Shown here in pieces: positions 26,165-34,880 of a stretch of 64,000 nucleotides of DNA (position 1 is the first letter of the stretch; each line of letters opens with the position of its first letter). Both the position numbers and the translations under genes were made by a program. Below the pieces are notes generated by a model that had not been told where the DNA came from, searched no databases, and saw nothing but the letters and a program-made list of their open reading frames with translations. Source of the stretch: Streptomyces melanogenes (GTDB lineage: Bacteria; Actinomycetota; Actinomycetes; Streptomycetales; Streptomycetaceae); the NCBI RefSeq assembly GCF_014649795.1, contig NZ_BMTS01000001.1, positions 786,193-850,192 of the forward strand. The letters are read 5' to 3'.

Positions 26165-27148
26165 GTGGTGCGGTATGTGACCCGCAAGGCGCTGGGCTGG
26201 CTCCTGATGATCGTGGTCGCGACCAACGCGACCTACTTCCTGGCCAGTTGGTTCCTGGATCCGCGGTCGAACTTCAAGGAGCTGCGACCCGTCCGCAGCG
26301 AGGAGCAGATCGACCGGGCCCTGGCGCCGTACAACCTGGACCCGAGCGTCCCCCTGGTGCACCGGTGGTGGGACTGGTTCACCGGGGTGTTCCTCCGCTT
26401 CGACTGGGGGAAGTCACCGACCGGTGTCTCGGTCAACGGGGAGATCGGCTACCGGTCGCTCATCAGCGCGGAGTTGGTGGTCATCGCGACGGTCCTGTCC
26501 GTGGTGATCGGCGTCGCGCTCGGGGTGTACACCGCGTCGCGGCAGTACGGCTGGGCCGACCGCGTCACGCAGGCGGTGTCCATCGCGGTGTTCAACATAC
26601 CGACGTCGGTCGCCGCGCTCGCCGTGGTCTTCGTCGCCATCTGGCTCAACCAGCACGCCGGGCTGCACTTCCTCTACGTCGCCGGGGAGAACTCACCGAA
26701 CGTCGAGGGGCTGCTCCCCACCGTCGGCGACCGGCTGCTGCACCTGATCCTGCCGACCCTGACGCTGACCCTGATGGGTTACGTGGGCTACCACCTGACG
26801 CAGCGTGCGCTGCTGCTCGACACGATCAACGCCGAGTTCGTACGCACCGCCCAGGCCACCGGGCTCACCCGGACCCAGGCGATCCGCCGACACGCCCTGC
26901 GCGCCGCGCTCATCCCGACGGCGGCGTCCGTGGCGTTCAGCATCCCGTCCATCTTCACCGGGGCCATCATCACCGAGACGATCTTCGGCTGGAACGGCAT
27001 GGGCCGCTACTTCATCCAGACCATCAGCAAGAACGACGTGCACGGCACGGTCGCGACGGCCGCCTTCGCCGCGGCGCTGACCGCGATCGGCGCGATCCTC
27101 GCGGACATCGCCACCGTCTTCCTCGACCCGCGAGTGAGGGTGAGCTGA
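26165..27148 (+). CDS. oligopeptide-type ABC transporter permease (DppB-like)
   Basis: A 327-residue permease of the DppB/OppB class. The N-terminal membrane helix (ALGWLLMIVVATNATYFLAS) is followed by a long extracytoplasmic loop, then a BPD_transp_1 core of about five helices. The EAA-type cytoplasmic loop that contacts the ATPase is EFVRTAQATGLTRTQAIRRH (about residues 220-240). GAGGAGG lies eight bases before GTG 26165 (GTG 26168 is equally possible). First gene of a five-gene-equivalent importer operon; the next gene begins one base after its stop. Confidence 0.92.
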   Translation: MVRYVTRKALGWLLMIVVATNATYFLASWFLDPRSNFKELRPVRSEEQIDRALAPYNLDPSVPLVHRWWDWFTGVFLRFDWGKSPTGVSVNGEIGYRSLISAELVVIATVLSVVIGVALGVYTASRQYGWADRVTQAVSIAVFNIPTSVAALAVVFVAIWLNQHAGLHFLYVAGENSPNVEGLLPTVGDRLLHLILPTLTLTLMGYVGYHLTQRALLLDTINAEFVRTAQATGLTRTQAIRRHALRAALIPTAASVAFSIPSIFTGAIITETIFGWNGMGRYFIQTISKNDVHGTVATAAFAAALTAIGAILADIATVFLDPRVRVS

Positions 27149-27149
27149 C

Positions 27150-28115
27150 GTGACCACCGATGTGACCACAGAGGCGACGAGCGCCGACGCCTCCCCGGCG
27201 ACGGCACACCCGGTGCCGCACAAGGCGCCCTCCGCCCGGCGCGACGGCCGCCACCTCGGCCGCGGACGGCTCTTCCTGCGCCGCTTCCTGCGCAACCGCC
27301 TCGCCGTCGTGGGTGTGCTGATCTTCGTGCTGCTGGTGGCGTTCAGCGCGTTCGGCGGCCTGTTCACCTCCTACGCGTACTCCGACGCCGACTTCGCCGC
27401 ACTCACCCAGCCGCCGAGCGCCACCCATTGGTTCGGAACCAACCAGGGCGGCAACGACATCTACGCCTCCACCGTGCACGGACTCCAGCGCTCCCTGGTG
27501 ATCGCCGTCAGCGTCTCCGTCCTGACCGTCGTCGTCGCCGCGATCGTCGGCTCCAGCGCCGCCTACTTCGGCGGGCGGGTGGAGAAGGCGACGCTCGCCG
27601 TCATCCACTTCCTGCTGATCGTCCCCTCGTTCCTCATCCTCGCCCTGGTCTCGCACCGCCTCGCGGGCGACTGGCGGGTCCTCATCGCCGTCCTGACGGT
27701 CTTCGGCTGGATGTCCACCGCGCGCGTGATCTGGTCGGTGTCGACCTCACTGCGCGAACGCGACTACGTGACCGCGGCCGAGTTCATGGGGGTGCGCCCG
27801 CTGCGCATCATCCTGCGCCACATCATCCCCAACCTCGGCTCCCTGCTGATCGTCAACCTGACGCTCGGAGTCGTGGCGACCGTACTGAGCGAAACCGCCC
27901 TGTCGTTCCTCGGGTTCGGCGTCCAGACCCCGGACGTGTCGCTGGGCACGATGCTCGCGGACGGCGCGGGCACCGTCACCAGCGCCCCCTGGCTCTTCGC
28001 CTTCCCCGCGGGCCTGGTCGTCCTGCTCACCGTGTCGATGACGTTCGTCGGCGACGGACTGCGCGACGCCCTCGACCCCACATCCGTGACCGGTGCGGCA
28101 GGAGGCCGACGATGA
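27150..28115 (+). CDS. oligopeptide-type ABC transporter permease (DppC-like)
   Basis: A 321-residue DppC/OppC-like permease: cytoplasmic N-terminus of about 45 residues, first helix NRLAVVGVLIFVLLVAFSAF, the family HWFGTNQGGNDIYASTVHG stretch near residues 91-110, and an EAA loop at DYVTAAEFMGVRPLRIILRH (about 200-220) before the last helices. It forms the heterodimeric channel with the preceding gene. Starts with GTG one base after the DppB stop, so translation is coupled; its stop overlaps the ATPase start (ATGA). Confidence 0.92.
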   Translation: MTTDVTTEATSADASPATAHPVPHKAPSARRDGRHLGRGRLFLRRFLRNRLAVVGVLIFVLLVAFSAFGGLFTSYAYSDADFAALTQPPSATHWFGTNQGGNDIYASTVHGLQRSLVIAVSVSVLTVVVAAIVGSSAAYFGGRVEKATLAVIHFLLIVPSFLILALVSHRLAGDWRVLIAVLTVFGWMSTARVIWSVSTSLRERDYVTAAEFMGVRPLRIILRHIIPNLGSLLIVNLTLGVVATVLSETALSFLGFGVQTPDVSLGTMLADGAGTVTSAPWLFAFPAGLVVLLTVSMTFVGDGLRDALDPTSVTGAAGGRR

Positions 28116-30193
28116 CCCTCGCGACGACCGTCCCCACCCAACCGGCCACGCCCACCGGCGCCACTCCCGTGCTCTCGGTGCGTGACCTGCGGATCTCCTT
28201 CCCCTCCGAAGCCGGCCCCGTCCAAGCGGTGCGCGGCGTCAGCTTCGACCTCCTGCCGGGCCGCACCCTCGGCATCGTCGGCGAGTCGGGCTCCGGCAAG
28301 TCGGCCACCGCGATGGGCATCATGGGACTGCTGCCGCCCACCGCGGACCTGCGGGGCCAGGTGCTGCTCGGCGGACGCGACCTGGTCGGCCTCGGCGACA
28401 AGGCGCTCTCCGAGGTACGGGGCAACGCCATCGGCATGGTCTTCCAGGACCCGCTCTCCGCGCTCACCCCGATCTTCTCCGTCGGACGGCTGCTCAGCGA
28501 CGCCCTCCGCGTCCACCAGGACCTCAGCAAGCGGGCCGCCTGGGAGCAGGCCGTCGAACTGCTCGGCCTCGTCGGCATCCCCGACCCGCGCGAGCGCGCC
28601 AAGTCCTTCCCGCACGAGTTCTCCGGCGGTATGCGCCAGCGCGTCGTCATCGCCATGGCGATCGCCAACAAACCCTCCGTCCTCGTCGCCGACGAACCCA
28701 CCACCGCGCTCGACGTCACCGTGCAGGCCCAGATCCTCGACGTCCTGCGCCTGGCGCAGCGCGAGACCGGCGCGGGCCTCGTCCTGATCACCCACGACCT
28801 CGGAGTCGTCGCCGGTCACGCCGACGACATCGCCGTCATGTACGCGGGCCGGTTCGTGGAGCAGGCGGGAGTACGAGAACTGTTCCGCCGCCCGACCATG
28901 CCGTACACCGCCCGGCTGCTCGCCGCCGTACCGACCGTGGACAGCGGCGTCCACCGCCCGCTGGTGCCCATCGGCGGGGAACCGCCGCGTCTGGTGGACC
29001 TCCCGCCGGGCTGCCCGTTCGCGAGCCGCTGCGCCGTGGCCCTCGACGCGTGCCGCACCGACGAGCCGGAGCTGCGCGAGGTCACCGGCCACGGCCACGT
29101 GGCCTGCGTACGCGCCGACGAGATCGCCGACGGGTCGCTGGATCCGGCGGGCGGTGTCGCACCCGTCCACCGGGCCGCCGAACGTTCCGGGACAGGTGAG
29201 GTGGTGCTCCGCGTGGAGGACCTCGTCAAGACCTTCCCGATCACCAAGGGCGCCCTCCTCAAGCGCCGGGTCGGCACGCTGCGGGCGGTCAACGGGGTGG
29301 GCTTCGAGCTGCGGGCGGGGGAGACCCTGGGCCTGGTGGGGGAGTCGGGCAGCGGCAAGACCACGACCCTGCTGGAGGTCCTGCGGCTCAGGAAGCCCGA
29401 GGGCGGCCGGATCGAGATCGCCGGAACCGACGTCAGCACGGTCGAAACCACCGCGCGCAAACGGGAGTTGCGGCGGGACGTGCAGATCGTCATGCAGGAC
29501 CCGCTGGGAGCCCTGGATCCGCGACTGCCCGTCTTCGACCTGCTGGCCGAGCCCCTCCAGGCCATCGGGCGGGACCGCGAGTCGATCCGCTCCCGCATCG
29601 CGGAGCTGCTGGCCCTGGTCGGGCTCGACCCCTCGGTGGGCGACCGGTTCCCGGCCGCTCTGTCGGGCGGCCAGCGCCAGCGGGTGGGCATCGCCCGCGC
29701 CCTGGCCACCGAACCCAAGCTGCTCGCCCTGGACGAGCCGCTCTCCGCCCTGGACGTGTCGGTGCAGGCCGGAGTGATCAACCTGCTGGCGCGGCTCCAG
29801 CGCGAACTCGGGCTCGCCTACCTCGTGGTGGCCCATGACCTGGCCGTGGTCCGGTACGTGTCCGACCGCATCGCGGTGATGTATCTGGGGCACATCGTCG
29901 AGACCGGCGACACCGAGACGATTTTCGCCGACCCCAAACACCCGTACACCCGGGCCCTGCTGTCGGCGATCCCGGTGCCCGACCCGGAGCGCGAACGCAC
30001 CCGCGAACGCGTCGTGCTGCAGGGCGAACAGCCCAGCGCCGCCCGGCTGCCCGCCGGCTGCGCCTTCGTCGACCGGTGCCCGCTGTACCGCCTGGCCGCC
30101 GACGACGTACGCGAGCGCTGCCGTACGGAACGTCCCGCACCGGCCGAGGTGGCCGGGCAGCCGGGACACCAGTACGCCTGTCACGCGGTCTGA
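28112..30193 (+). CDS. fused double ABC ATPase (DppD-DppF-like)
   Basis: A 693-residue protein containing two complete nucleotide-binding domains in one chain. Domain 1 (about 15-280): Walker A GESGSGKSATAM, signature FSGGMRQRVVIAM, Walker B VLVADEPTTALD. Domain 2 (about 365-640): Walker A GESGSGKTTTLLE, signature LSGGQRQRVGIAR, Walker B LLALDEPLSALD. Each ends with the oligopeptide-transporter C-terminal motif with spaced cysteines (GCPFASRCAVALDACR; GCAFVDRCPLYRL), which in related ATPases holds an iron-sulfur cluster. Usually DppD and DppF are separate genes; fusions are also common. The start overlaps the DppC stop. Confidence 0.93.
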   Translation: MTLATTVPTQPATPTGATPVLSVRDLRISFPSEAGPVQAVRGVSFDLLPGRTLGIVGESGSGKSATAMGIMGLLPPTADLRGQVLLGGRDLVGLGDKALSEVRGNAIGMVFQDPLSALTPIFSVGRLLSDALRVHQDLSKRAAWEQAVELLGLVGIPDPRERAKSFPHEFSGGMRQRVVIAMAIANKPSVLVADEPTTALDVTVQAQILDVLRLAQRETGAGLVLITHDLGVVAGHADDIAVMYAGRFVEQAGVRELFRRPTMPYTARLLAAVPTVDSGVHRPLVPIGGEPPRLVDLPPGCPFASRCAVALDACRTDEPELREVTGHGHVACVRADEIADGSLDPAGGVAPVHRAAERSGTGEVVLRVEDLVKTFPITKGALLKRRVGTLRAVNGVGFELRAGETLGLVGESGSGKTTTLLEVLRLRKPEGGRIEIAGTDVSTVETTARKRELRRDVQIVMQDPLGALDPRLPVFDLLAEPLQAIGRDRESIRSRIAELLALVGLDPSVGDRFPAALSGGQRQRVGIARALATEPKLLALDEPLSALDVSVQAGVINLLARLQRELGLAYLVVAHDLAVVRYVSDRIAVMYLGHIVETGDTETIFADPKHPYTRALLSAIPVPDPERERTRERVVLQGEQPSAARLPAGCAFVDRCPLYRLAADDVRERCRTERPAPAEVAGQPGHQYACHAV

Positions 30194-30255
30194 GCGGCCA
30201 GGCCCGAACCTCCAGAACTTTCATCCGTACCGAACCACAAAGGAACCACTCCGCC

Positions 30256-31938
30256 ATGCGCACAAGACTGGCCCTGCCCGTCGCCCTTCTCGCCGCCATC
30301 TCCGTCGCCGCCACCGCGTGCCAGTCCTCCTCGGGGAAGGACGCGGCGAAGACGGACGGCAAGGACGTGCAGAAGGCCGCGTCGTCGGCCGCCGACTACA
30401 ACCCGCAGCCGTACGAGAACATCAAGGACGGCGGCACCTACACCACCGTCGGAACCTTCGACGAGCAGGGCAACCCCTTCAACGTCAACTCCACCCTGAC
30501 CGCGTCCCGGGTCTGGTCCTGGTACAACGCCGACGCCATCACCTACGCGCCCACCGGCGAAGTCCAGTACAACCCCGACTACTACAGCGACGTGAAGAGA
30601 TCCGTGGAGGGCGGCAACCAGAAGGTCACGCTCACGATCAACCCGAAGGCCGCCTTCAACGACGGCACCCCCATCGACTGGACCGCGATCCAGGCCACCT
30701 GGAAGGCCAACAACGGGTCGGACAAAGCCTACGCGGCCTCGTCCACGGACGGCTACGACCGGATCACCTCCGTCGAGCAGGGCAAGGACGCCAAGCAGGC
30801 CGTCATCACCTTCAAGGGCGTCAACGCCGCCTGGTCGAGCCTGTTCACCACGTTCCTGCACCCCAAGGCCGCCACGGTCGACAACTTCAACAAGGCGTAC
30901 GTCAAGACGGCCCACCCCGAGTGGGGCGCGGGCCCGTACACCGTCGGGAGCTGGGACACCCACTCGGGCAACATCACCTTCGTACGCAACCCGAAGTGGT
31001 GGGGGAAGAAGGGCAAGCTCGACAAGCGCGTCTACGTCAACCTGGAGTCGACCGCGGCGGTCAACGCCTTCAAGAACGGCCAGGTCGACTACGCCTCCGC
31101 CTCCGACGCGGAAAGCCTCAAGCAGGTCAAGGGGCTCAAGGGCACGGAGATCCGCAGCGGCGGCAGCCCGTTCGAGTACGCGCTGTACTTCAACACCAAG
31201 TCGTCCGTCCTCGCCGAGAGCGACGTCCGCAAGGCCATCCAGCAGAGCATCGACCGCACCCAGATCGCGAAGATCCAGTTCCAGGGCCTCGACTACAAGG
31301 AGCCGCTGCCCGGCTCGGCCGTGCTCTACAGCTTCCAGAAGGGCTACCAGGACAACGTCTCGGCGGTGCTGAAGTACGCGCCCGACGAGGCCAAGAAGAC
31401 GCTCGACGCGGCGGGTTGGAAGCCTGGGGACGACGGCATCCGCGTCAAGAACGGCAAGAAGCTCGAAGTCGGCTACACGCTCATGGGCGACGACCCGCTG
31501 GCCAAGGCCACCGCCGGTGCGTTCGCCGCGATGCTGAAGCCGGCCGGCGTCCACGTCGTGATCAAGAAGGCCGACGACGCGGACTTCTCCAAGATCCTCA
31601 GCGAGCGCAGGTTCGACCTCTTCGTGTCGGGAAACCGCTCCATGGACCCGTTCGGAGCCCGCTACCTGTGCGACTTCTACTGCTCCGACCGTGACTCCAA
31701 CATCACCGGCTCGGGCACGCCGGAACTGGACAAGGAGATCCGCGCCGCCGCGGACATCGCCGACCTGGACCAGCAGATCACGGCGGTCAACAAGATCGAG
31801 CAGAAGGCGCTCCAGCAGTACGCCTTCCTGCCCCTGTACAGCGGCCCCTCGACGTACGGCGTGAAGAAGGGACTCGCCAACGTCGGCGCGACCATCTTCA
31901 ACAGCCCGCTGCCGGAGACGGTCGGCTGGCAGAAGTAA
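30256..31938 (+). CDS. ABC importer substrate-binding lipoprotein (DppA/OppA-like)
   Basis: A 560-residue family 5 extracellular solute-binding protein. Residues 1-24 are a lipoprotein signal with lipobox ATAC; a Lys/Asp-rich linker follows. The body shows family features such as the GGTYTTVGTFDEQGNPFN opening, AGPYTVGSWDTHSGNITFVR near residue 220, and PFEYALYFNTKSSVLAESDVRKAIQQ near 300. It captures peptides or similar ligands outside the membrane and delivers them to the DppBC channel. It follows the ATPase by 62 bases and ends the operon, as indicated by the strong hairpin 30 bases downstream. Confidence 0.93.
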   Translation: MRTRLALPVALLAAISVAATACQSSSGKDAAKTDGKDVQKAASSAADYNPQPYENIKDGGTYTTVGTFDEQGNPFNVNSTLTASRVWSWYNADAITYAPTGEVQYNPDYYSDVKRSVEGGNQKVTLTINPKAAFNDGTPIDWTAIQATWKANNGSDKAYAASSTDGYDRITSVEQGKDAKQAVITFKGVNAAWSSLFTTFLHPKAATVDNFNKAYVKTAHPEWGAGPYTVGSWDTHSGNITFVRNPKWWGKKGKLDKRVYVNLESTAAVNAFKNGQVDYASASDAESLKQVKGLKGTEIRSGGSPFEYALYFNTKSSVLAESDVRKAIQQSIDRTQIAKIQFQGLDYKEPLPGSAVLYSFQKGYQDNVSAVLKYAPDEAKKTLDAAGWKPGDDGIRVKNGKKLEVGYTLMGDDPLAKATAGAFAAMLKPAGVHVVIKKADDADFSKILSERRFDLFVSGNRSMDPFGARYLCDFYCSDRDSNITGSGTPELDKEIRAAADIADLDQQITAVNKIEQKALQQYAFLPLYSGPSTYGVKKGLANVGATIFNSPLPETVGWQK

Positions 31939-31966
31939 CGCACAGCGAGGGAGGCTTGGAGGCGGT

Positions 31967-31999
31967 CCGGCCCGTCAGCCGTCGTGGCTGGCGGGCCGG
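31967..31999 (+). terminator. GC-rich hairpin terminator after the importer operon
   Basis: A 14-bp stem (CCGGCCCGTCAGCC / GGCTGGCGGGCCGG, one G-T wobble) with a five-base loop lies between the convergent binding-protein gene and the SDR gene. There is no U-tract, as is common in Streptomyces; it may serve both strands. Confidence 0.65.
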
Positions 32000-32059
32000 C
32001 GCTGCTTGGCGCGGTGGGCGAGCGCGTCGGGTGAAGCCTCGGAGATCCGGCCCGGCGCC

Positions 32060-32659
32060 CTAGCGCACCCGGTAGACCTGCCCCGTCTGCGCCCCCTCGA
32101 TCGAGCGGATGTACGCCGTCGCGACGCGTGCCGCCGGGACGGCTTCCATGCCCGCGAAGAACGGACCGTAGGCGGGCAGGGACTCCTCGGCCACCGTCGG
32201 GCTCACCGCGTTGATCCGCTGCGGCGGGAGCTCGATCGCGGCGGCCCGTACGAACGCCTCGACCGCGCCGTTGGCCGCGGAGGCGGCGGCGCCGGCCACG
32301 ATCGGCTCCTCCGTGAGGATCCCGCTGACCAGCGTGAACGAGCCGGTCGCGGCCACGTGCCGGGCGCCCTGGCGGACCAGCTCCAGCTGGCTGAGGGCCT
32401 TTCCGCGGAACGTCGCCGCGAAGTCCTCCGCGGCCAGCTCGGCCAGCGGCTTGAACACGGCGTCGCCCGCCGCGACGGCCACCGCGTCCAGCGGACCGGC
32501 CTGCGCGTACAGCCGGGCCACGGCCTCCGGGTCGGTGACGTCGAAGACCAGGTCCCCGCGCGTGCGGCCCACGCCGATCACCTCGTGGCCGCGCTCCGCG
32601 AGAGCCTTGTGCACCGCCGAGCCCAGCGTGCCGCCCGCGCCGATCAGAAGAACCTTCAC
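32060..32659 (-). CDS. short-chain dehydrogenase-like protein lacking the Tyr/Lys pair
   Basis: A 199-residue SDR-fold protein with an N-terminal nucleotide site (LLIGAGGTLGSAVHKALAERG), small for the family. Where classical SDRs have YxxxK the sequence reads VAGAAASAANGAVEAFVRAA, so the catalytic Tyr and Lys are Ala and Asn. A recognised subgroup of short SDRs has this AxxxN pattern, so this is not necessarily decay. It could use other residues or be a binding or regulatory protein. It is divergent from the LysR gene at 32834, its likely regulator. Confidence 0.85.
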   Translation of the reverse strand: MKVLLIGAGGTLGSAVHKALAERGHEVIGVGRTRGDLVFDVTDPEAVARLYAQAGPLDAVAVAAGDAVFKPLAELAAEDFAATFRGKALSQLELVRQGARHVAATGSFTLVSGILTEEPIVAGAAASAANGAVEAFVRAAAIELPPQRINAVSPTVAEESLPAYGPFFAGMEAVPAARVATAYIRSIEGAQTGQVYRVR

Positions 32660-32833
32660 AACCCACCGTCCAATGCCTGGTAGACGCCTCCCGGAGTCAC
32701 CGGGAGTTGCCTGCGAAATCCTGGGAGTGCCCCAGGAGGGAGCCGGGCGAACGAGCCACCCGGTGCACCCGACGCTACGGATCGCGCCCCGTACCCGGAA
32801 ATGCCATCTGGGCAGTGACTATGCTTGGTGGGC

Positions 32834-33697
32834 ATGGATGTGGAACTGCGTCATCTCAAGGCCCTGGCCGCCATCGCCGAGGCGGGCACCGTCACCGCCG
32901 CGGCCGCCGAGCTGCACATGACGCAGCCCGCCCTCTCCCGCACGCTCGCCCAGCTGGAAGCACGTGTGGGGGTCCGCCTGGTGGACCGCTCGTCCCGGCA
33001 TCTGGACCTCACCCGGGCCGGGGCGACCCTCCTCGGCCACGGGCGGGCCATCCTCGCGCACCTCGACGCGGCACTCGCCGAGACCCGAACCGTCGACCGG
33101 CCGCTGCGGCTCGGCTACACCTGCGCGGTCCTGGGGCAGCAGACCGTCCCCCTGCTGCGCTCATGGCGCCAGGCGCACCCGGACGCGCCGCTCGAAGTGG
33201 TCCGGCGGGACAACAGCACCGCGGGTCTGGCGACCGGCGACACCGACGTGGCGGTGCTCCGCACGATCCCCGCCGACCCGCGCATCCGCACCGAGGCCCT
33301 CTACACCGAGGACCGCGTCGCCGCCCTGCCCGACGACCACCCGCTCGCGACCCGCGACCGGGTGCGCCTGGCGGAGCTCACCTCCGGCCCGCCCCTGCCG
33401 CTGGCCCTGTGGCCGGACACCGGCACCGCCTCGGTGGACCTCTGGCCCCCGGCGCAGCGCCCGGACCGCACGGTCGAGGTGCACAACGTCGACGAGTGGC
33501 TGAACCTCATCGCCACGGGCGGCGCCTTCGGCATCGGCGCCGCGGGCACGGCGGAGAGCCACGGCCACCCCGGCGTACGCTTCGTCCCGCTCGACGACGC
33601 CCCCGTCGCCACGGTCTACCTGGCCCGCCCGGCCCACCCCACACACCCGCAGACGGAGGACTTCCTGGCGGCTGTGCGTGAGGTGGTCAGCATCTGA
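32834..33697 (+). CDS. LysR-family transcriptional regulator
   Basis: A 287-residue LysR regulator: helix-turn-helix in residues 1-60 (LKALAAIAEAGTVTAAAAEL, HMTQPALSRTLAQLE), then the effector-binding domain (GYTCAVLGQQTVPLLRSWRQ). ATG 32834 gives the canonical MDVELRHL start; an in-frame TTG lies nine bases upstream. TATGCT at 32820-32825, eight bases before the ATG, may be the -10 of a nearly leaderless promoter. It is divergent from the short SDR gene, the usual arrangement for LysR and its target. It is convergent with another SDR gene. Confidence 0.9.
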   Translation: MDVELRHLKALAAIAEAGTVTAAAAELHMTQPALSRTLAQLEARVGVRLVDRSSRHLDLTRAGATLLGHGRAILAHLDAALAETRTVDRPLRLGYTCAVLGQQTVPLLRSWRQAHPDAPLEVVRRDNSTAGLATGDTDVAVLRTIPADPRIRTEALYTEDRVAALPDDHPLATRDRVRLAELTSGPPLPLALWPDTGTASVDLWPPAQRPDRTVEVHNVDEWLNLIATGGAFGIGAAGTAESHGHPGVRFVPLDDAPVATVYLARPAHPTHPQTEDFLAAVREVVSI

Positions 33698-33706
33698 CGT
33701 GCGCCT

Positions 33707-34516
33707 TCAGGCGGTGTGGCCGACGAGCAGGGACGCGAGCCTGCTGAGGCGCTGCACCGAGCGGTTCTCGGTGGCCGCGGGAGCCGGGTCGACGCGTTCG
33801 TCGCGGTCGTAGTACGCGCCGTTGACGATCTCGACGGCCGGGTCGCAGAGGCGTACGACGTGGGCGGCGCCCTCGGCGGCCGGGGTGCCCTCGTGTGCGT
33901 ACAGCGGCAGCAGGGCGGTGTCGCAGACGCCCGGGTGCACGGAGACGGCGGCCACGCGCGGATCCGCGGCGAAGACCGTCAGCGCCAGCTGGGACTGGGC
34001 GTAGGCGGCGAGCCGGGAGTAGCGCCGGGAGCGGTTCGGGTCGCTCCACTGGATGTTGCCGGTCCGGTGCAGCGACGACGACACGTTGACGACGCGGCCG
34101 CCCGGGCCGGTGGTGAGCGCGGGCTCAAGGAGGCAGGTCAGCAGGTAGTGGGCGAGGAAGTTGACCTGGAAGGCGATCTCGTTGCCGTCGGCCGTGACGG
34201 TGTGCCGCTCGGGGGCGGCCATGCCCGCGTTGTTGACGAGGACGTCGAGGTGGGGGTGGGCATCGACGACCCGGCGGGCCATCGCCTCGACGTCGTCGAG
34301 GTGGGTGAAGTCGGCGGCGTACGCGCACAGATGGGCGGCATCGATGCCCGCTGTGGCGATGAGCCGGTCGGCGGCGGCTTGGGCCTCTTCGCGGGTGCGG
34401 CCGTGGATGAGGACGGTGGCGCCGCGCTCGGCGAGCTGCCGCGCGGTCTCGTAGCCGATTCCGGAGGTCGCTCCGGTGACCAGGACGGTACGGCCGGACA
34501 GGGTTGCGGAAGTCAT
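33707..34516 (-). CDS. SDR-family oxidoreductase with altered active-site lysine
   Basis: A 269-residue SDR resembling retinol-dehydrogenase/oxidoreductase-type members. The NADP-binding motif is TGATSGIGYETARQLAERGA at residues 12-31, the NNAG strand motif is VLVNNAGMAAPE near 90-101, and the Ser of the active site is in VVNVSSSLHRTG. The catalytic Tyr is present, but the motif reads YAQSQLAL instead of the usual YAQSKLA, so Lys is replaced by Gln. The CAG codon is clear in the sequence. Activity may be reduced or use another residue. No operon partner is obvious. Confidence 0.88.
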   Translation of the reverse strand: MTSATLSGRTVLVTGATSGIGYETARQLAERGATVLIHGRTREEAQAAADRLIATAGIDAAHLCAYAADFTHLDDVEAMARRVVDAHPHLDVLVNNAGMAAPERHTVTADGNEIAFQVNFLAHYLLTCLLEPALTTGPGGRVVNVSSSLHRTGNIQWSDPNRSRRYSRLAAYAQSQLALTVFAADPRVAAVSVHPGVCDTALLPLYAHEGTPAAEGAAHVVRLCDPAVEIVNGAYYDRDERVDPAPAATENRSVQRLSRLASLLVGHTA

Positions 34517-34586
34517 GGTGGATTCCTGGGTACGGGCACGGCTCAGTCGCCCCGGGACGGGGCGGTGGACGTGCGGGAAAGGGAGA

Positions 34587-34627
34587 CGCGCGTACGCCGC
34601 CGGGAATGGGACGGCGGCGTACGCGCG
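34587..34627. repeat. perfect 16-bp inverted repeat
   Basis: CGCGCGTACGCCGCCG and its exact complement CGGCGGCGTACGCGCG flank a nine-base loop. It lies about 70 bases upstream of the leftward SDR gene. It could be a terminator for the universal-stress gene transcript or a regulator-binding palindrome; no U-tract is present on either strand. Confidence 0.6.
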
Positions 34628-34786
34628 GGGGAGGCGCGGCTCTACGGAGCCGGCGCGGGAACAGCACGCACTACCGGAGGCACCGGATGCGGTGGCCGGT
34701 CGTCATGGCGCGGACTGCTGTTCACGACATTCATCCAACTCCGGGACGATCCCGGTCACAAGAGACCGGCCCAGTCCTTGACGGCC

Positions 34787-34823
34787 TTCTGATGCCGGTT
34801 TCTGATGCCGCCTTCTGATGCGG
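34787..34823. repeat. three tandem 13-bp repeats
   Basis: TTCTGATGCCG or TTCTGATGCGG occurs at 34787, 34800 and 34813, an exact 13-base period, just beyond the 3' end of the universal stress gene. Function unknown; could be slippage or a protein-binding array. Confidence 0.55.
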
Positions 34824-34880
34824 GGAACCACGGCGGCGCCCACGGGCTCGGCGAAACACCCCTGCGTGTGCCAGCCGCGG

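Larger units (their letters stand above)
34517..34880 (-). other. gene-free interval with hairpin and 13-bp repeats
   Basis: 364 bases between the SDR start and the end of the universal stress protein gene, both leftward. It contains a perfect 16-bp inverted repeat and a three-copy 13-bp tandem repeat, annotated separately. Frames that cross it show no domain and no ribosome binding site. Confidence 0.55.
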
